Part shown: in pieces, positions 49,560-60,230 of the stretch
Layout: each line of letters starts with the position of its first letter
How positions within the stretch are numbered: position 1 is the first letter of the stretch
NCBI RefSeq assembly: GCF_003672135.1
Contig: NC_039517.1
Location: 5,208,001 to 5,272,000 of the forward strand
DNA: 64,000 nt
Origin: Ooceraea biroi
Lineage: Eukaryota > Arthropoda > Insecta > Hymenoptera > Formicidae
Reading direction: 5' to 3'
The notes under the pieces: generated by a model
Databases searched by the model: none
Seen by the model: only the letters and a program-made list of their open reading frames with translations
Told to the model about the DNA's origin: nothing
Program-made: the position numbers and the translations under genes

Positions 49560-50215
49560 AGTCGCTTACTCCCGCCGACGATTAATCCATTATCCCAACG
49601 CGTCCAGATAAAAACCGAGTTCTCGGCTCTCGGAGAATGCGCGGCGATCTCGTTCGTTGTGTCGGCAGTTCGTTTGCTGGCTCGCTGGCTGTTGCTGCAC
49701 GGAGGCCTGCTGGCGGAGCGACGCGTGTATACACGCGATGCAGCAGTAGTGTCGGCAGGCAGGCACACTGAATCGGATCCGTAAACACGCGCGCACGTGA
49801 CACGTCGTGTGTGCCTGCGTGCTCGGAATCACGCGCATGCACGGCAGTTTCTTCACAAACGCTTCGCCGAGCTCCGAAGAGCGAGTGCGCGAACCAACGC
49901 GGCCGCTCACGACCGACGGGAGCGTAAAACGACGGAGATGACACGTGCGCCGACGAGAACGCGCTGCGATCCAGCTCCGACAACGGTCACGAACGCACTG
50001 ACTCGCGACGCGAGCCGAGCCGAGCCGAGCGGGGAGACCCGAAGAGCGCTCCGAAGTCGACGGAGGCGAGGTCGAGTCGCCGTGGCTACGGTAACAAGAG
50101 GGGCAGAGCGGAGGGCGAGAGGAGCGTTCGTGCGTTTCCGCCGAGACTCGACGGCGAAGCTACCGGTCCGCGGTCCCCTCGGGTTCCCCCGCGCGCTCCC
50201 GCCACTTATACGCGG
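49560..50215 (-). promoter_or_regulatory. CpG-rich block with a minus-strand TATA box and splice donor
   Basis: A minus-strand TATAAG lies at 50210-50205. About 610 bp downstream on that strand is GGGA|GTAAGC (intron begins at 49569). The DNA between is very CpG-rich. This could be a distal first exon of Frizzled-2, about 26 kb upstream of its coding exon, or the start of an unrelated transcript. A consensus CRE TGACGTCA at 50478-50485 lies upstream. Plus-strand promoter activity is equally possible. Confidence 0.3.
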
Positions 50216-53200
50216 GCGAGCCGTGCAGCGTCGTGCATCTCTCGCTCGCTCCGCGTGCAACCGCACGAGAACCGACTATGCCGACCCGCGCGCTCACGCG
50301 AGCGAGGTGTACGTATGTGTGTATACGCGTATACGTACACGCAGCATATTTGCATGAGAAATCGCGTCTCTCATGTGTGGGTGCACACAGGTGTGGTTGC
50401 ACGTGGCGCGTGATGCATCCCCCGACAGATCACACACGTACATGCACATATACATGTAGGCATACCCGCGTGCGCGATGACGTCACGCCCGGGCGCCGTG
50501 TGGCGTGGATAACGAGAGAGGGTCGGCAGGATCCTCCCTGCCCTCCTCTTCCCTCGTTCTTCGGGTCTTCGGGATTCACGACCGCTTATTATCGGTCCGC
50601 GGTTATTTCCCTGTCTTTCTCCCGGTCTCTCCCTTCTTCTCTCGCCTTCTCTCCGCTGATCGACTTACTGCTTTCTTTTCGGGCTGCTTACGAGCGGCGG
50701 GACGCGGTCACCCCCACGGCTCGTAGGTGGATTCGCTCTCGCGCGGCATTAACGACGTCTCGCGTAGGTACGGTCACGACCGGTTCCGAGGAGGGCCTCA
50801 CCTCCTCGTATCGAGATCGAGGCTCTCGAGGACACGAGGCGGTGGGTTCGACGATCCCGGGGCCCCGCGCGCGCGGGTCGACGCGATAAACTTTCCAATT
50901 CACGCGTCGTTCGTCGGTAAACGAAACCACGACGCTGCCGTCTCGTTCATAATGACCGATTTTCGTCGTCGTTTGATGATGTTCGATGGTGCACCTCGTC
51001 GATAAAGGCGTCTGGAAAAATGCGTAATTAAATGCGGCCGGCTCTCGGAATGAGCGGATTAACAGGTAGCATCGTCATCGTCATTGTCGCTCGAAGCACC
51101 TGCGAGCCGGTTAACGCTGTGCGTGCGACGAGCTTTTTGCCGAAGGACTCTGGCTAAAAATACCGTCGTCCTTCGTTTTTTTTCCCCGCCGTCCGTTCGT
51201 TATCGCGTTCACGAGTGACGGCGATGTAAAATGGTTCAGCCTCGTTGCGCGTAACTGTCCGCCACCGAATTTTATACGCCTTCGCGAACGTCCTGTCGCG
51301 CCCACGATGCGGATAAATTGATGGCGGATACGCGTGGCGCGTGCGAAAAATTGGCCGTGTATCGTTCACGCGCGCGAAAAAGAAACTTGTAAACTGGCAT
51401 GTTTATCACGGCCGTAAAACAGCGAAATATTATGCCGTACGCCGGGATCGCCGCAGCTTCAAATTTCGTGTTCCAGACTTTCTTCGGCCCGTATGCGGAG
51501 CCGCAATCCGCAATATTGGCGGCAACAACGGTCCCAATCACGAATGGAGAATGAAGCTTTGCGTATCGATATCTTTTACATCGCTACCGCTCTCGTTCGA
51601 ACTTCGAATCCAAAAAGAACGTGCAAAACGGGAAAGGGGAATCGCGAGAAACGCAAACCGTTCAGATCGAAATCACATCTCCATAAAAATCCGTTGCGAC
51701 GCACAACCTGGCAAGTGATCTCGTTAAAGTTTCATACATCGGTGACGGTACGTCCTGTGGCGCATCGATTTCTCCGAAACCCATCTGCATCGAACATATC
51801 GAGTACTCGCTCACAGCCAAACGAATCCTGCATTACGTCGCGATCCATCCATTGATGTCGGTCGGACATTTTTACTCCTTTCCGGGTACATACATACGTC
51901 GCTATGGATACGCTGCTCACGAGTGCACACGTCGTCGGCTTCTCTCGGGGTGAACGTAACATCCCCACAGTCCGGTGTACCCTCCGGATCGCGATGAGGG
52001 ACACGAGACTCTCAGGCATACGCTTTCCCCCGAGGAAACCCGGCTCAACGTGGAAACGCCGAGGAGGAAGAGTTAGATCTTTCCCGCAGCGTCCGCCGCG
52101 GGCGTCCCGACGTCCTCGCAGAGGCACGGCGATCGCGATGGGAATAGGGTCCGATTACCATTCCGCGAGGTTCTTGAAGCCTGCGAGGCCCCGAGTGGAG
52201 TCCAGACGCTACATCGGCGCGGCCGGAACCCGTCAAGTAATTCCCGGTACGAGCCAGGTGGTCCGTTGCAATCTCGCGGCCGGTAATCGGATCGAGGGAC
52301 GGCAGGGCGGACGGCTCGACGGGGGTTTAAAGGTCAAAACACGAAGGGCGACGAAGAGGAAGAGCGTGCGCGGATTCCGTCACTCGTTTTGCAAGTTTGC
52401 GACTGGTAGCTTAGCTCGAATTTCGCAGCGATTTGTGCCGGATTGATACATTGCGACGAGACGTAAGATGACGGAAAGATGCGCGACGGATTTACTTCCT
52501 GCGGCATTATCGCGATCTACACGCGTTCAGAAGTCGCAGGTCACTGATCACGCGCAGGCGAGCGAATAATAAATTGTTTCGCTAATGCGGTTTATCAGAA
52601 TACGTTTTACGAGAGTGATTTACGTGTCGCGGAGGTAGTACCTCTCGTGGTCGATAAATAGTCGTCTAAAGCGAGAGCGAAGAACGATAATACACGCGCG
52701 AGCGGATCCATTCGCCGTTGAGTTTATTACCTTTATTGCGCACTTTAAGTTTCATGCTGTCGTGAGGCATCATAAAGGCCAGCTGCTCTTGCATCGTGTT
52801 TTATTAATAACCAAACGATTTTCATCGTTCTCGCGTACTTTATTGGCACGTGCACGTCAATGTATTAATATGAAGTCTAATATAACAGCAAATGCTCTGG
52901 AATAATTTCATAAATCTGTTTTTCGAGATAGGAGAACTGATGTGCTCGTTACGTGTCTTTGAAACGATATTCATTTTTGTATTTCAAATTATTACACGTG
53001 CCAATTAGCTCGGTTTAATGTGCTCTTAATTTGACTCATTTCGAAAACAGTCATTTACGTATATTGAAATATTCCAGTGCTATTATTTAGATGTGATTTG
53101 GAAATGTTGTTGCCGGGTCGACTCGACATTAATTAACGCTTCCAATACGCCACGCAACATATAAAGCGACCCAATTTTCCAAATGAAAATCAACTTTGAG

Positions 53201-54842
53201 TCAACTACCGTGATACTTTGAAGGCAGCACGCTCCCGCCTTGCTGAACTACAGACTCGCCCCCGGAGGGTCGTTTCTACGATAGAGACGTTGCTGCAATG
53301 CGTACAATGTCTGGCAAGACAAGACTTTTTGAAAAGTCAAGGCAGATACTCAATATCAGCGAAAGAGACGCTGGAGGACTAGGTTGGGCGGTGCATAGGG
53401 ACACGGCAGACGACTCTGATGTACATTGAAGTCTACATTGAGGTATTTGCCCCCTGTGGATTTTCGACAAATGTATATACGGTGCCCATTGTTGGAGCAC
53501 GGTTGACAGTCACGCCTGGCGTTCGCCAGCCCAACAAAGTCAAAACAGGTGATTCTCGGGGGAGGTCTCGACCGATCTCGGGCAAAGGAATCTCTCCCTT
53601 CCTCATCTCCCCTCGTCAGCCCTAAACTTCCTGCCAGTGTCGCCTTTAGAAAGGCGACCCCCGAAAAGCAATTTATCTTGAGAGGCCGGGACGAACGTTA
53701 AATGGATTTCCCTTCCAGGAGTATTACGCGTTTTTATTCAACGTGAAATTAGCTTATGGAAGCAGCGACGCGGATCTCGCGCCCGCCCGCCCGAGTGACT
53801 CGTCTTCGAGCTCGCCTGCCTAATGGCCAGGACACGTATAATCCCCCTTTCCATCCCCGAACTCTTCTCGATGATCGAGGAGATTCTCGCGAGTCTCCAA
53901 CAAGACGACGACAGATGCACGCGACGCGCGCTTGCCCCGCAATCGCGATCGCTATCGCGCGAATCGTTAGAGGCTGGAGCGCGTAATGACAGGGGAAGAG
54001 GGAAGGAGGGAGCAACGAGAGCGTGAATAAATTACTTGGCAACTTGTTTAAAAATCTCACGATGTAAACAATCGCCGGTTCTGTCGGAGATAGCGGAGGG
54101 GTAGATTACGACTTCCTGTCACCTATCACACGTGTGGTATGCGCCAACACAATGCGTCGCGCGCAGGGGTCGGGTGGTCAGGGCACGCCGCAGATAACAC
54201 CAGCAGTATCAGCGCGAACACTGCACCACTTCCAGGTGCAGTATTCTCGCGCTGCGCTTTTGAGCGTTCTCATAACAATGCGCCAACGCTCTCATAATAA
54301 TGAATCATCTTCGAGCGTGCAACTCGACTGCGATTAGTCCGGGACGACGTGGCCATGAGAAAGAAACGTTACACGTTGTTTAGGCGGCTGACTTATCCCC
54401 TAACGGTTCCCGTAAATATTGTACCTCGAACGGCAAGCTCGGCTCTCTCATCCGTGCGATTTCGTGCAGCAAAATTCACTCCTCAGAAAGGACAAGGACA
54501 AAGCGAGGCAATGAATTTGTAGACCCGTTATTTCAGACGAGAGAGATGCACGGAAGAGCGTCGGTCTCTCGGAGAAATATTGTCTTGTTAGATACGCGTT
54601 GTGTTGAGAGTGAGATTCATGCAAGTTAGACGCGCGTTCCAGAGACACTCGGAAGACGTTTGTGCGTCGAGGTAGAGACATTCTTTTTTTGAGTGGTCAC
54701 AAATTAATATTAGGCTCAAGTGACCGAACGAACGTTCCGTTCGTTGCCTGCAGGCACCGTTTGGTTGTCCTCAAAAGTGAAGGACGGCATAGGACGAGAG
54801 TCCAGGGGTCCTACGACCATTTTCGAAGGACGCAGCCTCCGC
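50216..54842. other. Noncoding DNA, CpG-rich then mixed
   Basis: It is CpG-rich to about 52400, then AT-rich to about 53200. Bases 53210-53640 differ in composition from the surroundings, with fewer CpGs, but no frame there resembles a known protein or transposon. A CRE palindrome occurs at 50478-50485. Confidence 0.4.
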
Positions 54843-54917
54843 TCACGCAAGTCCTTTGCTAGAAGACGCAGTCACGACTTTCTTGGCTTTACGTCCAGCC
54901 ACCGACTTCCTCTTCAT
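54843..54917 (-). other. Short Lys/Arg-rich reading frame, coding status unknown
   Basis: A 24-codon minus-strand frame begins MKRKSVAGRKAKK and ends SSSKGLA with a stop at 54843-54845. It has an insect-like start context (ACAATG) and an in-frame TAG just upstream. The basic sequence looks like a nuclear localisation signal. It contains a possible donor GGAC|GTAAAG, so it could be the first coding exon of a minus-strand gene. I do not recognise it, and chance is likely. Confidence 0.15.
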
Positions 54918-57198
54918 TGTTAGTTTCTAGAAAGCGAGCGAGCACGGGATGCGTTAGCAGAAGTTTGCAAACAATGTGAAGGAATCATCCCGCCCTTTGA
55001 TCGGACTCACACGTTGTCCTGTGCATCCTGAAGCCGAAGCTTATGATCGAAAAATTGAACTGAATAAATGCAGCATGGATTAACAAAGCGTATGGACTAA
55101 GAAAATAGTCAATAAATTTAAGAGAGAAATTTAATATTGATTTAATAATTAATAACACTCAGCGATGTTGTTTAAGTAATTTCTGAATTTTTGCTTGAAT
55201 TTATAAATCGTTTCTCACGTCTGAAATTTCTCAACTCTTGAATAAGATAAGATTCACTTGGGAGGTAATCGCGTACAAGTGAGTATAGAGTAAATATAAA
55301 GTAAGATATCGGAAACTTGTTATTTCAATCTCAACGCGGAAGACGCAGCATCTAAGAATCGATTGCCGAGGCTGCACTACGCAATCACATGTGCGCGTCT
55401 ATATGGAAAAGAAAATCACAGACTGACTGCCGGAGGAAGTCTCCTGTGAAAAATCTAATAACGAAATCCCTCCGCGCGAGAGCCGCGTGTTCTTGCGCGC
55501 GCTTTCCGGATTCTCTCTGCATCGACCTTTCGTGCTCCTCAGCACGCTCTTCCTCGAAAGGGTTCCTTCGCTCGCAGCATCCGTTGGCACATACACGTAC
55601 GTTCAGCTGCGTCTTCGAGCACACGTGTTACACGTGGCAAGGGAAAAAGAGAAAATGAACGTACGTACATACGCGCGCTCGGCGGTTTGCGCTCGACGAA
55701 ATTGTCACGCAAGCAACGCGACTCGGTTGAATATCCGGCTGACGACGAAGTGTTCGGAAAAGTGGCTCGCCCGAGAATAAAGGACGTTGATTCCTACGAA
55801 TCTCGCGAGAGAATCTCCGACATTCGAGGCGTAGGCAGCGCGAGCAAGCGAGCGAGCACCGCGCCATGCCGTTCAAGAGTAACTCGAGATGAAAGGCAAA
55901 GGCGAGGATGCCGGAGCGAGATTTAATAAGTGCCACGGCGCGCACAGGTAGGCGACGTCTTAGCATTACAAAAGCCGCCTACGGGGAGTCGGATTTCTTG
56001 CCGTTCCCCGATTACTCCGTCCTCGTCGCGCGTCCTCGTCGTCCTCTCTCAGGCTAACAGGAGTCCCCGTGGGACGCGCATCCGCCTGCCGATCGATTCG
56101 CGTCTCACCAAAACGTAACAACCTTTGGAGAGGAGCTAAGGGGGTTCAGGGGAGGAAAGTCGAGCTCTCGAGGCCTCGATCGCGAAAGTACGGGATTCCG
56201 ATCGGTATCTGCGTAATCCATTACGGCCGCATCGGATGCTGTCATTTGTGTTACTGGGCTGCGCCCGATCTTCCCTGCCCTGCACCGCGGACTGTGTCGA
56301 CTTGGGGACAAAGGTCCTAATTAACAGTTTCAGGCGCTCGTACGCGACGAGACGTACAGGGGCGTGGATGATGAATGCGTCACGAAGAGAAGATCACGTG
56401 GATCAATCGGATCTACGTCAATTAATGAAATTGTTTTTCGTGTAGCTCGATCTGCACCTTGTTGTCCGTGCAGGCTTCTCGAAACTTTCCGCGTTCCGAG
56501 ACTCCTCCTTTTTGCCCGTTTCGCATGCATGTTCTGCTCGAACTTATTGCCTCACACGCACACGTATTTACATACTCCCAAATAAAAACTCGTGACCAAT
56601 CGGAATCCAGTGCTGTCCAAGATGCACTTTATTCGCGGCGTTTATTCCCTCCATACGTTTCCCGCGCGAATCGCGTATTTTTCCGACAAAAAAGATCCCC
56701 CACAAAAAAGAAAACACACACACATATCGTTATCTGGGGACAGCGTGCAAATCTCCGACCCGGTTTCCGAAGTTATAAGATGTAAAACAAGAGATCTCCC
56801 GTTTCGCGCGGCGATTCCTCGCTCATTCTCTCTCTGGATGTGCCCGACTACGGTCGTCCAGACGAAGAACATCGACAAACGTAAACTACATTTCAACGGC
56901 ACTCTCCGGTGCCACGGGGCCACCCTCTGTCACTCTCGACGGCCGCAACTTTCGAGAGCTGAGCCCTCCTACGTCGCAGCAGGGCAGAATGCTCTCGAGC
57001 GAGGTCCTTAATTCGCCCCCCATTTTCATGTAAAGCTGTATCCCATTTTCTCGGTGCCGGTCGACGTGGCCGCGAACACTTATTATACCGGTCCGAGAGA
57101 GTCGGCCGTTCACTTTCTTGGCAAATATAATATTTAATATCCGTGCGAGTTCCCATCGCCTCGTTGATTTCCACGTTCCACGCAAACGCGATAAACTC
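54918..57198. other. Noncoding DNA
   Basis: It is AT-rich at 55080-55330 and CpG-rich elsewhere. No coding exon or transposon was recognised. Confidence 0.45.
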
Positions 57199-57310
57199 GG
57201 AGTGTCAATCACGCTTTCCTTAGTAATTATTAACCAATCATTATCCCGCAAGTAATCGGGTGTAAAAATATTATTCACGTGTCCTGACACATTAGTTGCT
57301 CGCCGGTGAC
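57199..57310 (+). repeat. Dispersed ~120-bp repeat, copy C
   Basis: It shares CACGCTTTCCTT, CCAATCATTATCCCGCAAGT, ATTATTCACGTGTC and a terminal GCCGGTGACCAT block with copies A and B, in the same order and orientation. Confidence 0.5.
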
Positions 57311-59309
57311 CATCATAGCGTGAGCGGAAAGCTTGGTGCCGGTCACTGATGGTCGCCGTGGTGGTCGTGAATGTGTGAAGACCGTCGACTTTGCACGATT
57401 CGACCGCGCATCAGGCGCACAGTACCAGCATTACGACAAGCGAATCCCTCGTATACAGTTCTCTCTCTCTCTCTCTTCCTTTCTCTCGAAGGCATCCCGG
57501 CTCCTCAATAATCGACACGCCGGAGCGAAGCGAGATGAAGCGCACAGCATCCGCAGGCGTGCTCGCGCGCGCACTCCCGTGCCTTACCCGCGCCGAGGCC
57601 TGTAATAAAGTCGTAACGGGGGGCACGGCGCCCCGTAAATTCGACAGAATATTGCGGTGCACAGTACCAAGCCCCTTTCGTTTGTCGTGGGACCCGCGGC
57701 TGGTGATCAAGCTGAAATTTACTGACGTGTCGACTCGCCCGTCGTATAACCGCGCGCGAGCGCGAGCGCGAATGCGAGTGCGAGTGTACTTGTATTTATC
57801 ATGGAAACGCGCCGATTCCCCGGTAACTACACCGTCACTACACGGGATCCGCATCAGACACCAGGGGCGGATACGGTGTAATCTTCCGGAACGTCTCTTG
57901 CGTCGCGGGCCTCACCGCTCGCAATTAATTTCGCCCGCTCGCTCGTGGACGCTTTACACGGCGCCACATTTTTTTTTCTGTACATTAAGCTCGGCCATTA
58001 AAAACGCGGACGTGCGAAAATGTAGCGCGAGAAAATTCTGTTACGAGCCGCGAGAAAAAAGAGAAAATGTGGGAATGTTTCCGCGCCGGGTGTCCGCACG
58101 CGGACTTCTTCGGCCATTCCGGACGCCGCTTCTTCTCGGCGAAAGTTTGTCGCGATGTTTAAATCTTAAATCGAACAGTCGCTCGCGCGAAATCTAGTTG
58201 GCATGAATCGGCGAACGAGATTCAGTGTTTACACGCATCACTGCAGTCGGAGAGCGCAAACACGGTTTGCGAGCAGCATAAAATATTGTACGTAAAAATA
58301 TATGATACCAAAATGTGCATAAATCAAAGAGGAATACTTATATATACATACGCATAAAATATCATAAAAAATAAATGTGGAATATTTATATCAATATCTA
58401 TAATTATAATTATTCAGCTTGGAATAAATACAATGTGCAAATTCAAATATAAATAAATATCAAATTAAATAATTCTCCAATCTGATATAAATAAAACGTG
58501 TATGTTCAAACATTGAAACGATTATCCAACTCGGCTCAATTTGCAGCTGCAAATCTGATTCGCTAGATTGCAAATAACATTTCCAGGGACGCATGCTCCA
58601 ACAAACGCGGGACTTGTAAATCTCTATCGCTAAAAGATTCCTGTACTTTTATTTTTTTACTCACGGTACTATCTGTGTGTGGTCAGTCCTCCCAGTATTT
58701 CCAGTTGCCTACCAAAGTCGCTACGTGAGTCAGCGAAGAAAGCCCGAAGAAGATCTCGGGATGGCACCTGAAAACAAACGCAGATACGTGAGATTAACGT
58801 TCGGTGCATCTGCGCGAGGAAAAACAGCCTGGTCACAAGATTGACTCGACTTGATTCGTAACGCAGAATAGAAAACAAATTGTTTGCGCGACGAGAAGAA
58901 CGATTGGTCCGGGGTGGTTCGGTATTCTACGGTAGATAAGCCTTATCTGCCGCCGCGTAACCACAGTAGTTCGAAAAAAGATTCGAACAGCTATACGGCT
59001 ATCTCCGAAGATCCCCCTCGACAATCGAACATAAAGAAATCCCTGTATTATCGTAGGCTGCATGGTGGCCCGTATTTGCTTGGGTATCGGCTGGCTACAG
59101 ATAAATAACGATAAGGGGCGAGAAGGTGTGCGACGCACATCGGAGAACGTCTCGGGCCCAAAGGGCTGCGACGTAAGGGGAAAGCTGATTCGAGCGATCT
59201 GCCAATATATAATAGCGCCAGGAAAGGAAAGATGGGCGACAAGAGAGAGAAGCGGGTGACAGTAGCAAGAGCTGATTTTCTATGTGCTAGCTGGACTGCC
59301 AACTTGTTA
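57311..59309. other. Noncoding DNA
   Basis: It is CpG-rich to about 58260, then AT-rich at 58280-58520 with loosely repeated ATAAATA blocks. Open frames show no known domain. Confidence 0.45.
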
Positions 59310-60230
59310 TACAGGGTGTTCTGAAACCTTCGATGGCAATTATAAGGGTAGATTATGTTAAAATTTTTCTATTAAAAAAGCAACATATCCATGTGCAAAT
59401 TTAATAAATATCACTTTAATCAATTCTTTAAACATTAACGCGACAAAAATGCGCAGTGCGATATTGTACGAAGCAAAATTAATCCACTCTTAAAAAAGCC
59501 GTGTTAAATCAAATCATTGTTGCCTCTTTTCCGCGACGCTGATTGGTTATCTCGATTCGCGTTGTGCGTTATGTTCAGTTTAGATTACCATCGCGCGGCT
59601 GTCTTCGCGTGGAGGTTAACAATTTGGTAGAGTGTGATAATTGTGCATATAATAAATAATAGATGAATATTATTATTCGAAAACATTATTAATATTGAAA
59701 AATAAAATAGCGCGCGCCTGTGTTCTACTGGTAACAATATAAATATCCCAGAACTCCTCGGAAAAAGAAAAAAATTTTAATGGCTAGAACTTTTTCATTT
59801 ATTGTTTTAACGAATTTTTAATCATCGAGAATTCTAGGCAATATGCCAAATAACAATTAAATAGCACAGAACTCCTCGGAAAAGAAAAAATTTCTAAGGG
59901 CTAGAACTTTTTCACTTCTAAATCTAAAGGATTTTCAATCGTCGAAAATTCTTCGCAATATGCCAAATAATGATATCAACAACTCAGAACTTCTCGGAAA
60001 AGAAAAAATTTTTAAGAGCTAGAACTTTTTCACTTCTAAATCTAAAGGATTTTCAATCGTCGAAAACTCTTCGCAATATACCAAATCCACTCTTTAAAAA
60101 GCCGTGTTAAATGTCTTCGCGTGGAGGTTAACAATTTGGTAGAGTGTGATAATTGTGCACATAATAAATGAATATTATTAGTCGAAAACATTATTGAAAA
60201 ATAAAATAGCGCGCGCCTGTGTTGTACTAG
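59310..60230 (+). mobile_element. Composite transposon remnant with one recognisable terminus
   Basis: TACAGGGTGTTCTGAAAC starts at 59310 after a TA dinucleotide, like the ends of the elements at 26720 and 39132. No inverted partner end was found to the right. A segment at about 59490-59730 is repeated at about 60088-60230, with the middle of the segment missing in the second copy. Three 118-bp tandem units lie between the two. No transposase frame was seen. Confidence 0.6.
59740..60088 (+). repeat. Three copies of a ~118-bp tandem unit
   Basis: GCTAGAACTTTTTCA recurs at about 59783, 59901 and 60018, spaced 118 and 117 bp. Each copy includes CAGAACTYCTCGGAAAA and a GGCAATAT or CGCAATAT block. 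The unit is the one found in the transposon at 26720-27478. Confidence 0.88.

Noticed and set aside
49797..50889. Overlapping CpG-rich open frames of 186 and 218 codons
   Set aside because: Arg/Ala/Ser-rich translations occur in most frames of this CpG-rich block, which is expected when stop codons are rare by composition. No domain is visible.
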